A stretch of DNA of 64,000 bases from Adhaeribacter pallidiroseus (lineage in GTDB: Bacteria; Bacteroidota; Bacteroidia; Cytophagales; Hymenobacteraceae): the NCBI RefSeq assembly GCF_003340495.1, contig NZ_QASA01000001.1, positions 5,828,001 to 5,892,000 of the forward strand, given 5' to 3'. Position numbers and translations under genes: made by a program. This document shows positions 41,669-51,609 of the stretch, in pieces. Below the pieces are notes generated by a model, which saw nothing but the letters and a program-made list of their open reading frames with translations, had not been told where the DNA came from and made no database searches. Numbering within the stretch: position 1 is the stretch's first letter; every line of letters begins with the position of its first letter.

Positions 41669-42547
41669 CTAGTTAGTGGCCGCGCTTTCATTAATTGGGT
41701 TTAAATGTTTAATAATGGCCATAACATCTTCTTCGCCCAGGGTAGATTCGGCTTGCTGAAAGGTGTTTTGTACTACCTCGGCGAGGGGCGTGTGGGAGCC
41801 TTCTTGTTGAGCCAACCGCAAATCTTTGGCAATGTGTTTTAAGGCAAAAGCCGGCTGAAAATTATTCGCCACAATAGCCTCACCCTTTATTTTTGTAAAA
41901 ATATTGCCCAAGGCGCTATTGCCAATAAGCGTGAGTAAATCTTGGGTTTGGATGCCGTGTTGCTGCGCAAAAATGACGGCTTCCGCCAGGCCTTGGGCGT
42001 AAAATCCAAGTAAAGTGTTAATAGCCAATTTGGCCGAATTACCGGCGCCTGTTTCACCCACCCGTAGGGTTAATTTGCCGAGTTGGTCCAGCAGGGGTTT
42101 AACCTGGTGGAAGATAGCCTCTTCGCTACCCACCATAATAACTAATTGTCCCTCTTCGGCTTGCTTTACACTACCGGAAACCGGGGCATCGAGGTAAAAA
42201 CTTTGCTTTTCCCGGCACATACGGGCCATTTCTTGGCTAATACCCGGCGAAACGGTACTCATGTTAACAAATATTTTTCCGGAAACCGGGGCATTTAGTA
42301 AACCTGTTTCGCCCGTAAAAATTTCCCGGGTAGCCTGGTCGTCAGATACCATCAGGAAAATAACCTCGCTCTGGGGCACTAGTTGAACCGGCGACTCGGC
42401 CGTACTTGCCCCTGCCGAGCTTAAAGCTTCTATTTTAGCTTTACTTCGATTATAAACGGTTACCGCATAACCAACATTTATTAATTTCTGCGCCATCGGA
42501 ATACCCATTTTACCAAGGCCAATCCAACCAATGTTTTTTATCTTCAT
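41669..42547 (-). CDS. 3-hydroxyisobutyrate dehydrogenase-like NAD(P)-dependent reductase
   Basis: 292 residues. Rossmann start KNIGWIGLGKMGIPMAQKLINVGYAVTVYNRS (GxGxMG with an N-R end favouring NADP, inference), EVIFLMVSDDQATREI, FVNMSTVSPGIS, DAPVSGSVKQAEEGQLVIMVGS (substrate-binding DAPVSG), catalytic Lys in GAGNSAKLAINTLLG, and a helical C-terminal domain with FALKHIAKDLRLAQQEG. Family substrates are beta-hydroxyacids such as 3-hydroxyisobutyrate, tartronate semialdehyde or glyoxylate; which one is not determinable. Monocistronic. Confidence 0.9.
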   Translation of the reverse strand: MKIKNIGWIGLGKMGIPMAQKLINVGYAVTVYNRSKAKIEALSSAGASTAESPVQLVPQSEVIFLMVSDDQATREIFTGETGLLNAPVSGKIFVNMSTVSPGISQEMARMCREKQSFYLDAPVSGSVKQAEEGQLVIMVGSEEAIFHQVKPLLDQLGKLTLRVGETGAGNSAKLAINTLLGFYAQGLAEAVIFAQQHGIQTQDLLTLIGNSALGNIFTKIKGEAIVANNFQPAFALKHIAKDLRLAQQEGSHTPLAEVVQNTFQQAESTLGEEDVMAIIKHLNPINESAATN

Positions 42548-42754
42548 TCTTTATTTTTACGGAAAATGCACGTCGGTTAAGCTCGTGTTGCTTCAGAGTA
42601 GCTCATATACCTGGTTTACCCATTACAACGTAGCTTTTATAGGTCATTCGTAATTAAGGCCGGGAGAGTTGTGGAGCGCTCCGAATAAATGCGCAGATAT
42701 AAGTAAGATGAAAGAAAATTTAAAAAATTAAAACGCTTACACTAAAAAATTAAA

Positions 42755-42994
42755 ATGCTTATGCAACAGAAAATTGCTTTTGCCTTAATTATAAGTATAG
42801 TTACTACCGGCATTATCTCTTTTACGCTAATTAGCGTAAATATTGGTTTCCAGGAAAAATTTATAATTACCTGGTTGCGGTTCTGGTTAATGGGTTACAC
42901 GGTAGTTACTCCGGCCATTTTGTTTATTGGACCTAAAGTGCAGTTATTTGTAAACTATTTATTTAAAGAAAGCTCATTGGAGCAGAGTGACTAA
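42755..42994 (+). CDS. DUF2798 membrane protein
   Basis: 79 residues with two transmembrane helices: KIAFALIISIVTTGIISFTLISV and RFWLMGYTVVTPAILFIGPKVQLFVNYLF. This is the DUF2798 pattern (paired helices with FL..WL..W......P...F..P.V....). Role unknown. Two start ATGs are possible (42755 or 42761). Its stop lies 1 nt before the fabF start, so the two are co-translated. Confidence 0.8.
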   Translation: MLMQQKIAFALIISIVTTGIISFTLISVNIGFQEKFIITWLRFWLMGYTVVTPAILFIGPKVQLFVNYLFKESSLEQSD

Positions 42995-42995
42995 T

Positions 42996-44246
42996 ATGAA
43001 AAGAGTTGTTATAACGGGTTTAGGCGCCATTACCCCCTTAGGCAATACCGTAGAAGAATTCTGGCAGAATATTGTAGCGGGTAAAAGCGGAGCCGCGCCC
43101 ATTACAAAATTCGACGTCAGCAAATTTAAAACGCAGTTTGGCTGCGAAGTAAAAAATTTCCATCCGGAAGATTATCTGGAGAAAAAAGAAATCCGGAAGT
43201 ACGACTTATTTACCCAATATGCCATTGCGGCCAGCGATCAGGCTATTCAGGATGCAGGCCTGGATTTTTCGCAAATGTCCGAAGCGGAAAGATACGAAAT
43301 AGGGGTAATCTGGGGTACGGGTAACGGCGGTATTGGTACTTTTGAAGAACAATTGCGGGAGTTTCACGCCGGCGATGGTACCCCGCGGTTTAATCCCTTT
43401 TTTATTCCCAAAATGATTGTGGACATCGCGGCGGGTGTTATTTCGATCCGGCATAAATTGTTTGGTCCTAACTATTGTACGGTTTCGGCCTGCGCGTCTT
43501 CCAATACGGCAATCATCAGTGCTTTTGATACCATCCGGATGGGCAAGGCCAGCCTGATGGTAGCGGGTGGTTCCGAGGCGGCTATTACGGAATCTTCGGT
43601 GGGTGGTTTTAGTTCGGCGCAAGCTTTATCCAAACGCAACGAGCATCCCGAATTAGCCTCCCGGCCTTTCGACCAGGACCGCGATGGTTTTGTAATGGGC
43701 GAAGGCGCCGGGGCTTTAATTTTAGAAGAATTAGAACACGCCGTTAAAAGAGGCGCCCGTATTTACGCCGAAATGGTGGGCGGCGGCATGGCCGGCGATG
43801 CCTACCATTTAACCGGTACTTCGGCCAACGGGTTAGGCGCCGCTTTAGGCATGGAAAAAGCGCTCAAGGATGCCCAGCTTGCTCCCCACCAAATCGATTA
43901 CATTAACGCGCACGCTACTTCTACCGGTATCGGCGACCTAAGCGAATTAAACGGCATTAAAAAAGTTTTTGATACTATTCCGGTAACGATTAGTGCCACC
44001 AAATCCATGACGGGCCACTTACTGGGTGCGGCCGGAGCCGTGGAAAGCATTATAAGTGTCCTGGCCGTAAAGGAAAATATTGTTCCGCCCACTATTAACA
44101 CGCAAAATCTGGACCCGGCCATTCCGGCCGGCTTAGAGCTTGTTTTAAATAAAGCTGTTTCTAAACCAATTAACTATGTTTTAAACAACACGTTTGGTTT
44201 TGGCGGCCATACGGCCAGTTCTATTTTTAAAAAATACACGGATTAA
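42996..44246 (+). CDS. fabF: Beta-ketoacyl-ACP synthase II
   Basis: 416 residues from ATG 42996. Condensing-enzyme motifs: KRVVITGLGAITPLGNTVEEFW at the N terminus, nucleophilic Cys in YCTVSACASSNTAI (about 164), first His in DYINAHATSTGIGDLSEL, Lys in ISATKSMTGHLLGAAGAVE, second His in NTFGFGGHTAS. Catalyses condensation of malonyl-ACP with acyl-ACP in fatty-acid elongation. Sits away from an acpP/fabD cluster and is linked to a DUF2798 gene, so it may be an accessory copy; the housekeeping copy cannot be excluded from this window. Confidence 0.93.
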   Translation: MKRVVITGLGAITPLGNTVEEFWQNIVAGKSGAAPITKFDVSKFKTQFGCEVKNFHPEDYLEKKEIRKYDLFTQYAIAASDQAIQDAGLDFSQMSEAERYEIGVIWGTGNGGIGTFEEQLREFHAGDGTPRFNPFFIPKMIVDIAAGVISIRHKLFGPNYCTVSACASSNTAIISAFDTIRMGKASLMVAGGSEAAITESSVGGFSSAQALSKRNEHPELASRPFDQDRDGFVMGEGAGALILEELEHAVKRGARIYAEMVGGGMAGDAYHLTGTSANGLGAALGMEKALKDAQLAPHQIDYINAHATSTGIGDLSELNGIKKVFDTIPVTISATKSMTGHLLGAAGAVESIISVLAVKENIVPPTINTQNLDPAIPAGLELVLNKAVSKPINYVLNNTFGFGGHTASSIFKKYTD

Positions 44247-44296
44247 ACCCTAAAATAAAATTTGGAAACAGGAAAGCAATCAGGCAGCTGGCCGGG

Positions 44297-45913
44297 CTAA
44301 TCATTCTCGAACTGTTGCCGCAGCTTTTCTTCTTCCAGGTCGAGTAAGGTTAGGTGCTTGCGCACGATTTCTTCGTCTACTTCGGCCTTTTTGTTTATCT
44401 GGTGCAACAAGTGGCGTTCGTGCGTTAATATGTCGGCCATAATTTCGCGGTAATTCTCTACGTTGGCATCCACCCAGGTGTTACCTGTTTCGGGTTTTTG
44501 AAAATGGTCTAAAAAAGCAAGGTCGCTTTGTAGCCGTTGTTTCAGGCTTTTAATTAATTCATTTTCCGCTACATGGGTGGCATATTTCTGCTGAATGAGC
44601 GTTAAGGCCGCGTTTTTTAATTTTTTACGCACTTTCAAGTCCTGCTCGGGCAGCGATAAAGGATAATCGGTATCTGGCGGATTGACCCAGCGAATAACCA
44701 ACGGCAAGGTTAAACCCTGAAAAACCAAAGTTACCAGAATAACCGTAAAGGTGATAAACAAAATAAGATTGCGCTGCGGAAAAGCTTCGCCATTACTTAA
44801 TACCAGCGGAATAGCTAAAGCCGAGGCTAAAGAAACCACGCCCCGCATCCCGGCCCAGCCCACAATCAAAGGTCCCCGCCAGCCCGGGTTATTATCGGCG
44901 GTGGTAATGTAGCGGCTAATAAACCGGGTAAAGAGCGAAGCCCCAAAACAACACAGCAACCGGGTAATAATTACCACCAGCGAAATAAGCAAACCATATT
45001 TTATAGCTTCGCTTAAAGAGGTATAGTCGCCGAGCTGTTGCACAATAACCGGCAGCTGCAAACCAATCAGCATAAAAATAAAGCCATTGAGCGCAAAACC
45101 CACGGTTGCCCACACATTGGCGCCCCGTAACCGGCTCAGGTGACTCAATATGGTGTGGCTGTGATGTGATAAAAACAATCCGCCGCTAACTACGGCCAAT
45201 ACCCCAGAGAAATGAAACTTCTCGGCGGTGAGGTACATCACGTATGGTGCCATAAAAGTAAGCACGGTATCCATGCTGGGCGTAGTGGGCAACCACCGGT
45301 GAATGGCGTAAAATACCAGCGCCACGCCCAAGCCGGTAAGCGTACCCATGATAATTACCACCAAAAAGCTGGTAATGGCTTCGTGCATCACAAAGCTGCC
45401 CGATACCACGGCGGTTAAAGCAAACCGGAAAACAATTAAGCTAGATGCATCATTCAATAAACTTTCTCCCTCCAGAACCGAAACAATGCGTTTGGGTACC
45501 GATACATCTTTTAAAACGGAGGTAGCCGATACCGCATCGGGCGGCGAAATAATAGCACCTAATAAAAAACCCAAAGCCAAGGTAAAACCCGGAATAAGCG
45601 CGTGCGAAATAAAGGCAATAACGCTGGCGGTAAGAATAACAATTAAAAAAGCAAAAGAACCAATGACCCGCCGCCACTTCCAGAACTCTTTCCAGGACGT
45701 GTACCAGGCAGCTTCGTAGAGCAAAGGCGGCAGGAACAACAAAAATATCAGTTCCGGCTCTACGCGGATCACGGGTAAACCCGGAATAAAACTCAGCAGT
45801 AAGCCACCCAGCACCAGAACAATCGGGTAAGAAATTTTGAGCCGGCGGGCCAGCATCACCAGAAACAAAATTACCAGCAGCAAGGCCAGGTAAAAGAACA
45901 GGGTATTCTGCAT
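44297..45913 (-). CDS. Na+/H+ antiporter (CPA1 family)
   Basis: 538 residues: 12 or so transmembrane helices (residues 1-410) and a cytosolic helical tail. CPA1 motifs: LLFLPPLLYEAAWYTSWKEFW, GAIISPPDAVSATSVLKD (ion-binding PDAV), ESLLNDASSLIVFRFAL (ND pair), GWAGMRGVVSLASALAIP (basic motif). Exchanges cytosolic Na+ for H+ in the inner membrane. Convergent with fabF. The long basic tail (LKVRKKLKNAALTLIQQKYATHVAENELI) is typical for the bacterial NhaP/YjcE-like group. Confidence 0.92.
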   Translation of the reverse strand: MQNTLFFYLALLLVILFLVMLARRLKISYPIVLVLGGLLLSFIPGLPVIRVEPELIFLLFLPPLLYEAAWYTSWKEFWKWRRVIGSFAFLIVILTASVIAFISHALIPGFTLALGFLLGAIISPPDAVSATSVLKDVSVPKRIVSVLEGESLLNDASSLIVFRFALTAVVSGSFVMHEAITSFLVVIIMGTLTGLGVALVFYAIHRWLPTTPSMDTVLTFMAPYVMYLTAEKFHFSGVLAVVSGGLFLSHHSHTILSHLSRLRGANVWATVGFALNGFIFMLIGLQLPVIVQQLGDYTSLSEAIKYGLLISLVVIITRLLCCFGASLFTRFISRYITTADNNPGWRGPLIVGWAGMRGVVSLASALAIPLVLSNGEAFPQRNLILFITFTVILVTLVFQGLTLPLVIRWVNPPDTDYPLSLPEQDLKVRKKLKNAALTLIQQKYATHVAENELIKSLKQRLQSDLAFLDHFQKPETGNTWVDANVENYREIMADILTHERHLLHQINKKAEVDEEIVRKHLTLLDLEEEKLRQQFEND

Positions 45914-46035
45914 AGAAGCTACTTATAAGTACCGGCCTTAATGTTATCTAAAAAATTGGTAAAATTGCCGATGGCCCGCTTATTTTTAAATTTTGTTATT
46001 TTCGTTCAGAAACTCCTACTCGCATAATTACCAGA

Positions 46036-47430
46036 TTGATGAAAAATTTTAAAAATATAATGCCTTGGGGCCTTCTTTCCTTGTTGGTGACGGGTGTTTT
46101 TTTCGCCTTTCGGCCAAAAGCAACTAAACTGCCCAACATTATTGTGGTGGTAACCGATGATCACCGTTGGGATGCTCTGGGCGCTATGGGCAATAATATT
46201 ATTCAAACACCGCACCTGGATAAGTTGGCGCGTAAAGGTTTGCTGTTTAAAAACGCTTACGTTACTACGGCTATTTGCATGGTGAGCCGCGCCAGTTTAC
46301 TCAGCGGTCAGTACTTATCGCGGCACAAGATTAATGAATTTACCACCGATTTCAGTAAAGAAGCCGTGGCGCAAACCTATCCTATTTTACTCAAAAAAGC
46401 GGGGTATACAATTGGCTTTATCAATAAATACGGCGTCGGGCAGAAGAATACGCCCAAAGCTTATTTTGATTTTTGGACCTGCACGCCCAAACTACAACCC
46501 GACTACGAAATGCAAGACGAAGCCGGCCATTTTATTCATAATACCGACCAGACCGACCGCGACATTCAAACTTTTCTGGACCGGTTTGGCAAGCAAGCGC
46601 CTTTTTGTTTATCCATCGGGTTTAAAGCGCCGCACGAGCAGGACGGCGATCCGCCGCGCTTTATTGTGCAGGAAAAATTTAAAAATTTATACCAAAACGT
46701 AACTATCCCCACTCCCGAAACCGCCGACCCGAAATATTGGAACAGCTTTCCGGCATTTTTTAAAAACGATAAAAACATTGCCCGCGTCCGCTGGAAGCCG
46801 TTATTCGCTACCCCGGAGCTGGCCCAGGAAACCACCAAAAATTACTACCGCTTAATTACCGGCGTCGACGAAGTAATCGGCAATATGGTAGCTAAATTAG
46901 AAAAACTAGGCATTGCCGATAATACCGTAATTTTATTTATTGGCGATAATGGCTTTTACTTAGGCGAACACGGCCTGGAAGGCAAGTGGTTTGGCCACGA
47001 AGAATCTATCCGGGTACCTTTAATTCTGTACGATCCCCGGCAGCCCGCTGCCTTACAAGGAAAAACTATCAGCGAAATAGCGCTTAATGTGGATGTGGCT
47101 CCTACTATTTTAAAATTAGCGAACCAACCCATCCCCGGGCAAATGCAGGGAGTAGATTTACTGGCTTTAGCCGCGCAAAAGCCCGGAACTGCCCGCCAAA
47201 GTTTCTTTTACGAACATACTTTTATGGGCAGTCCGCGTTTACCCAAAGTAGAAGGCGTGGTGAGCCGCGAAATGAAATACATGCAATTTATCGAACACCA
47301 TTACGAAGAGTTGTACGATTTAAAAAAAGACCCGAAGGAAAAGCAAAATTTGGCTGCTGATCCGACTTACCAAAAACAATTGCAAATAATGCGCTTTCAG
47401 TACCAAAAGTTAAAGCAAGAAGCGCAGTAA
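46036..47430 (+). CDS. Exported sulfatase
   Basis: 464 residues, N-terminal signal/anchor IMPWGLLSLLVTGVFFAF. Metal-binding VVVTDDHRWDALG. Formylglycine motif region TAICMVSRASLLSGQYLSRH: the Cys to be converted and the Arg are present (C-x-x-S-R), but the canonical Pro is Val, a variant that also occurs in other S1 sulfatases. Metal site 2 is in VILFIGDNGFYLGEHGLEGKWFGHEE. The mature part includes ELYDLKKDPKEKQNLA near the end, a hallmark of the family. Hydrolyses sulfate esters on glycans. Convergent with a GH95 gene, suggesting sulfated fucose-containing polysaccharide use (inference). A maturation enzyme (anSME/FGE) is not in the window. Confidence 0.9.
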   Translation: MMKNFKNIMPWGLLSLLVTGVFFAFRPKATKLPNIIVVVTDDHRWDALGAMGNNIIQTPHLDKLARKGLLFKNAYVTTAICMVSRASLLSGQYLSRHKINEFTTDFSKEAVAQTYPILLKKAGYTIGFINKYGVGQKNTPKAYFDFWTCTPKLQPDYEMQDEAGHFIHNTDQTDRDIQTFLDRFGKQAPFCLSIGFKAPHEQDGDPPRFIVQEKFKNLYQNVTIPTPETADPKYWNSFPAFFKNDKNIARVRWKPLFATPELAQETTKNYYRLITGVDEVIGNMVAKLEKLGIADNTVILFIGDNGFYLGEHGLEGKWFGHEESIRVPLILYDPRQPAALQGKTISEIALNVDVAPTILKLANQPIPGQMQGVDLLALAAQKPGTARQSFFYEHTFMGSPRLPKVEGVVSREMKYMQFIEHHYEELYDLKKDPKEKQNLAADPTYQKQLQIMRFQYQKLKQEAQ

Positions 47431-47519
47431 AAGTCTACTTTGCATGCAGCTTAAAGCTATTCTACCCGCCAAACTTTAAATTTTTACGGGATTTAAACCT
47501 TTACGATAATTATCTGAAA

Positions 47520-49913
47520 TTACCACGCAATCACTTGCTTCTGGCCGGGCTGTAGCTTTACTATTTTAGATTGATTGCCATACTGCAAAGTGGCCTCACC
47601 TCCTTTTATAGAACGGATTTCTGTTTGTTGCAAACGGTTGTTTTGCCAGTTCATGTTTACTTCAAAACCACCCCGGGCTTTTAACCCGTTTATTTGTCCC
47701 TTTGCCCAACTGGCTGGTAAGGCCGGTAATAAGTCCAGGAGTACGCCTCCCGAAGCGGTTGGCACATGGCTTTGCAGCAGCATTTCGGCCATACCGGCGG
47801 TAGTACCAAAATTAGCGTCCATCTGAAAGGGCGGGTGCTGGCCAAATAAGTTCGGTGAGGTGCTTTTGGTAATAACTACGTCCAGGCTGCTTTTCGCTTT
47901 TTCGGCTTCTTTTAAACGGGCATACTGGCTTACTAACCAGGCGGCGCTCCAACCCGTGTGGCCGCCGCCTTTGGCAATGCGGTAATCCAATGACTTTTTA
48001 GCCGCCGCCGCTAACTCGGGCGTTTGAATTAAATTAATCTGGTTACCCGGGTGTAACGCAAATAGATGGGAAATGTGGCGGTGTCCCGGTTCCGCTTCCG
48101 GAAACTCGCTGGCCCATTCCATTAAGCGGCCATCCGAACCAATCTGCGGCCCGGCTAATTGCTGCTGGGCCTGGGCAATGCGTTTGGTCCAATCGTCCTG
48201 CACACCGAGTACGGTAGAAGCCATCCGGAAATCATGGAACAATTGCCAGATGACCTGCTGTTCGTGCGCCGGCCCCATGCTGATCTGGCTTTTGCTGCCA
48301 TCGGGGGCGATAAACGTATTTTCCGGGGAACCGGCCGGCCCCGACACCAGCTTGCCGGTTTGCGGGTGCACCACCAGCCAGTCCAGGTAAAATTCGGTAG
48401 CCGCTTTTAATACCGGATAATGTTGCTGCAGAAAAGCTTTATCCTGCGTGAACCGGTAATGCTCCGCAATGTGCTGGCACAGCCAGGCGGTTGCGCCCGT
48501 GTGCATGCCCCAGCCAGCTTCTTCGCCGGGCGCGGTATAGCCCCAAACGTTGGTAATCGGGTGAATAACCCAGCCGCGGGCGTGGTAATGCACGCGGGCC
48601 GTTTCGGAACCGGGTTTGGTAAGCGACCGTAGTAAATCGAAATAAGGCAGATGCATCTCGGGCAGGTTGGTCACCTCGGCTGGCCAGTAATTCATCTGAA
48701 TGTTAATGTTGGTGTGGTAATCGCCGTTCCAGGGGGTTTGCAGCTTGTTCGTCCAGATGCCCTGTAAATTAGCGGGCAAAGTACCCGGCCGCGACGAGGC
48801 AATGAGCAAATACCGGCCGTATTGAAACAACAACTCGTACAAATGCTGGTCGGTGGAATTATTTTTAAAATTAGCTAATCTTTCGTCGGTAGGTAGTTTA
48901 TCTTCCCCCGTAAACAAATTAAAGGAAACTCGTTTAAAATAAGGCTGGTACTCGGTTAAGTGCCTGTTAAGTAATTGCTTGTACGGTTTTTGAGCGGATT
49001 TTTGCAAATTGCTTTGGGTGATATTTACATAATCCCGGCCTTTGTAAGTAGGATACTCCAATTTATAATCCGTGGAGGCGGTAAGCAGCAAAGTTACTTC
49101 GTTGGCTCCCTGAACCGTTAGGCCGGTGTTGCTGTACTTTACCGAGCCTTTAGTCACTAAAGCTTTCAGCCGGGTCATGTATGCGAGTCCGTCGCCGCCT
49201 TTACCGTTGCTTAGCTTACCGGCCATTACTAACTGGCCGTTTTCGGGGTAAGTCCGGAACCGTTCGGCACGGGTTAGCTGCGCAGTAAACGAAAGCTGCC
49301 CCGGTTTGCTGGCCGTGAGGTGTACTACCATTACCTGATCGGGCTGACTAATAAATACTTCGCGCTGAAACTGCACGTTATTTTGCGTATAACTTACCCG
49401 CACCACGGCATTGTTCAGGTCGAGTTCCCGGCGGTAATTCTGATAAGGCGCTTTTTGGGTAAAATCGAGATACAGTTCGCCTAAAGGCTGAAAACTACCA
49501 AAAGGTACCGTAGATCCGTTGCCGTGTCCGGAACCTTGGCCTTTGGCAATTTGTGTTTTATTCGTGAGAGCGGTGGCTTCTTGGTACTTGCCGGCAAACA
49601 ACAACTTCCGGATTTCGGCCTGGGCGGCAAATGCCTGGGGGTTGTTGTTATCGTCCGGACTTCCCGACCACATGCTTTCTTCGTTTAGCTGCAGGCGTTC
49701 GCGGGGCACATCACCAAAAACCATAGCTCCTAACGAACCGTTACCCAAGGGCAATGCTTTCAGCCATTCCGGGTCGTCTTTCCAACCGTTCGGATCGTCG
49801 GGTGCCTGCGCATTGGCGGGTTTGGTATACCATAATTTTAAATTTGGCTGCGGTTGCGCCTGAACCATTGCCGATAAAAAACACCCGAAAAGCAAAAGCC
49901 AAAATTTAATCAT
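47520..49913 (-). CDS. GH95-family alpha-L-fucosidase/galactosidase, exported
   Basis: 797 residues, signal peptide KFWLLLFGCFLSAMVQAQ. GH95 layout: N-terminal beta domain (LWYTKPANAQAPDDPNGWKDDPEWLKALPLGNGSLGAMVFGD...RLQLNEESMWSG), linker, then an (alpha/alpha)6 barrel with SSRPGTLPANLQGIWTNK, WNGDYHTNINIQMNYWPAE, GPAGSPENTFIAPDG and HRHISHLFALHPGNQI, and a C-terminal sandwich ending VKLQPGQKQVIAW. Family enzymes are inverting 1,2-alpha-L-fucosidases or related L-galactosidases. It probably acts in the periplasm on sulfated or fucosylated glycans along with the neighbouring sulfatase. Monocistronic. Confidence 0.92.
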   Translation of the reverse strand: MIKFWLLLFGCFLSAMVQAQPQPNLKLWYTKPANAQAPDDPNGWKDDPEWLKALPLGNGSLGAMVFGDVPRERLQLNEESMWSGSPDDNNNPQAFAAQAEIRKLLFAGKYQEATALTNKTQIAKGQGSGHGNGSTVPFGSFQPLGELYLDFTQKAPYQNYRRELDLNNAVVRVSYTQNNVQFQREVFISQPDQVMVVHLTASKPGQLSFTAQLTRAERFRTYPENGQLVMAGKLSNGKGGDGLAYMTRLKALVTKGSVKYSNTGLTVQGANEVTLLLTASTDYKLEYPTYKGRDYVNITQSNLQKSAQKPYKQLLNRHLTEYQPYFKRVSFNLFTGEDKLPTDERLANFKNNSTDQHLYELLFQYGRYLLIASSRPGTLPANLQGIWTNKLQTPWNGDYHTNINIQMNYWPAEVTNLPEMHLPYFDLLRSLTKPGSETARVHYHARGWVIHPITNVWGYTAPGEEAGWGMHTGATAWLCQHIAEHYRFTQDKAFLQQHYPVLKAATEFYLDWLVVHPQTGKLVSGPAGSPENTFIAPDGSKSQISMGPAHEQQVIWQLFHDFRMASTVLGVQDDWTKRIAQAQQQLAGPQIGSDGRLMEWASEFPEAEPGHRHISHLFALHPGNQINLIQTPELAAAAKKSLDYRIAKGGGHTGWSAAWLVSQYARLKEAEKAKSSLDVVITKSTSPNLFGQHPPFQMDANFGTTAGMAEMLLQSHVPTASGGVLLDLLPALPASWAKGQINGLKARGGFEVNMNWQNNRLQQTEIRSIKGGEATLQYGNQSKIVKLQPGQKQVIAW

Positions 49914-50282
49914 AAAGGAACAATTAAAAAAACAGGTTAAGGTCCGTATTTGGCCAGCCTAATCTTAAAACAAGCCGTACTGACGAGCCCTGCAGTTACC
50001 TATAGCGAAGTAGCAGGAGTGATGCCGGTACGGTTAAGTAAACGTAAAAGACAACCTAGCTACAAACTTGAAAATAAGCACTCGGCCGGTTTGTTGCAAA
50101 AGAATCTTATTTATTCGCCCGAAAACTTGTTTTAATAGCGGCTAAGTTACTCTTTTAGATACTTTATGTTATCAAAAAGTAAAATTTTTTAAATTTATCC
50201 TGACTTTCGTAAAAATTTTAGTAAAGTTTGTTTGTTAACCAAAATAATTTAAATATTTTGCAGCGTAAATAAAGCTAAACAA
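49914..50282. other. Divergent promoter region of GH95 and ROK genes
   Basis: About 370 nt. The small ORF at 49950 has no plausible composition. No strong inverted repeat seen. Confidence 0.4.
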
Positions 50283-51506
50283 ATGAGTACCTTGTTTTTG
50301 GAAGATGCCTTCTTACAAACGCTCAACCACGTAGAGCGCAAGAAGCATTTGCAGAAACTAAAGATTATCAAGTATCTGTACCTGAAAGGTGCTAAAACCA
50401 ACGCGGCTATCTGCGAGCATTTCTCCATTAGTGCGCCTACCTCTATGGCGCTGCTCAACGAATTAATTACCGACGGCATTGTGGAGAAGCAAGGCCGGGG
50501 CTTATCCATCGGCGGCCGCAAACCCGATTTATTTGGCTTACAGGAAAATTCCTTATTTGTGCTGAGCATCGAAATGGAAAAGCACAAAACCCGGATGGCT
50601 ATTTTTAATAACAATAACCAGAACATTACCGGTATCCGTACTTTTTCGCTGCAAATAACCCAGGATTTAAGTGCTCTGGACCAGCTGCATACCTGCGCCG
50701 AAGAATTGATTTTAGACTCGGGCCTGAAAAGAGATAAACTGATTGGTATTGGCATGAGCATGCCCGGCCTGGTAGCTTCAAAAGAAGGAAATAATTATAC
50801 GTACTTACTAAACCCCGATAAAGCAGAGTCGCTGGAGCGGGTACTGGAAGAAAAATTTCAAAAACCGGTATTTATTCAAAACGACGTAAAAACCATTAGC
50901 CTGGCGGAGCACCGATTCGGGTTGGCCCACGGGAAAAAAGACGTACTAGTAATTTGGATGAACTGGGGCATTGGCCTCGGCATGATCCTGGACGGAAAGC
51001 TGCGGAGCGGTACTTCGGGCTTTGCCGGCGAGTTTGGGCATATCCCCATGGTGGAAGACGGCCTGCTGTGCCAGTGCGGCAAGCGGGGTTGCCTGGAAAC
51101 CATTGCCTCCGGCATGGCCTTGGTACGGTTGGCCAAAGAAGGCATAAAAGCCGGGGCTATCTCGCTGTTAAGCACTATGCCGGAAATAGAATTAGAGCAA
51201 CTGGAGCCGGCAACCATTATCGAGGCCGCCAACCGGGGCGACCAGTTTGCTATTTCCATTTTATCGGAAATCGGGATGAACCTGGGCAAAGGCTTGGCCA
51301 GCCTGATTCAGCTGTTTAACCCGGAACTGATTATTTTGAGCGGCACCATTGCCGAAGCCAAGCAATACATTACTACGCCGGTGCAGCAATCATTAAACAC
51401 GTATTGCATGGCGCAGCTCCGCGAAAAAACCAGTATAGCGCTGTCTAACCTCGGCGAAAATTCCATGATTTTAGGCTCGTTGGCACTGGTAATGGAAAAT
51501 ATTTAA
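50283..51506 (+). CDS. ROK-family transcriptional regulator (NagC/XylR-like)
   Basis: 407 residues. N-terminal winged helix (about 20-85: KIIKYLYLKGAKTNAAICEHFSISAPTSMALLNELITDGIVEKQGRGLSIGGRKPDL). A ROK kinase-like domain follows: GIGMSMPGLV, VFIQNDVKTISLAEHRFGLAHGKKDVLVIWMNWGIGLGMILDGKLRSG, GEFGHIPMV, and the zinc-binding CQCGKRGCLETIAS (C-x-C-G-x-x-G-C-x-E). Senses a sugar or amino-sugar phosphate and represses uptake/catabolic genes. It is 100 nt upstream of the nagB fusion gene on the same strand, so N-acetylglucosamine or glucosamine-6-phosphate is a good candidate signal (inference). Confidence 0.88.
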   Translation: MSTLFLEDAFLQTLNHVERKKHLQKLKIIKYLYLKGAKTNAAICEHFSISAPTSMALLNELITDGIVEKQGRGLSIGGRKPDLFGLQENSLFVLSIEMEKHKTRMAIFNNNNQNITGIRTFSLQITQDLSALDQLHTCAEELILDSGLKRDKLIGIGMSMPGLVASKEGNNYTYLLNPDKAESLERVLEEKFQKPVFIQNDVKTISLAEHRFGLAHGKKDVLVIWMNWGIGLGMILDGKLRSGTSGFAGEFGHIPMVEDGLLCQCGKRGCLETIASGMALVRLAKEGIKAGAISLLSTMPEIELEQLEPATIIEAANRGDQFAISILSEIGMNLGKGLASLIQLFNPELIILSGTIAEAKQYITTPVQQSLNTYCMAQLREKTSIALSNLGENSMILGSLALVMENI

Positions 51507-51609
51507 AAAAACTCCTGCCGGATAATTGCAAGTAAACCAGGGCATACGAACCAGCTACGTGTAGCAACCAAATCAAGTCTATTATAAAACTTTTATATTT
51601 TGTTAAACT

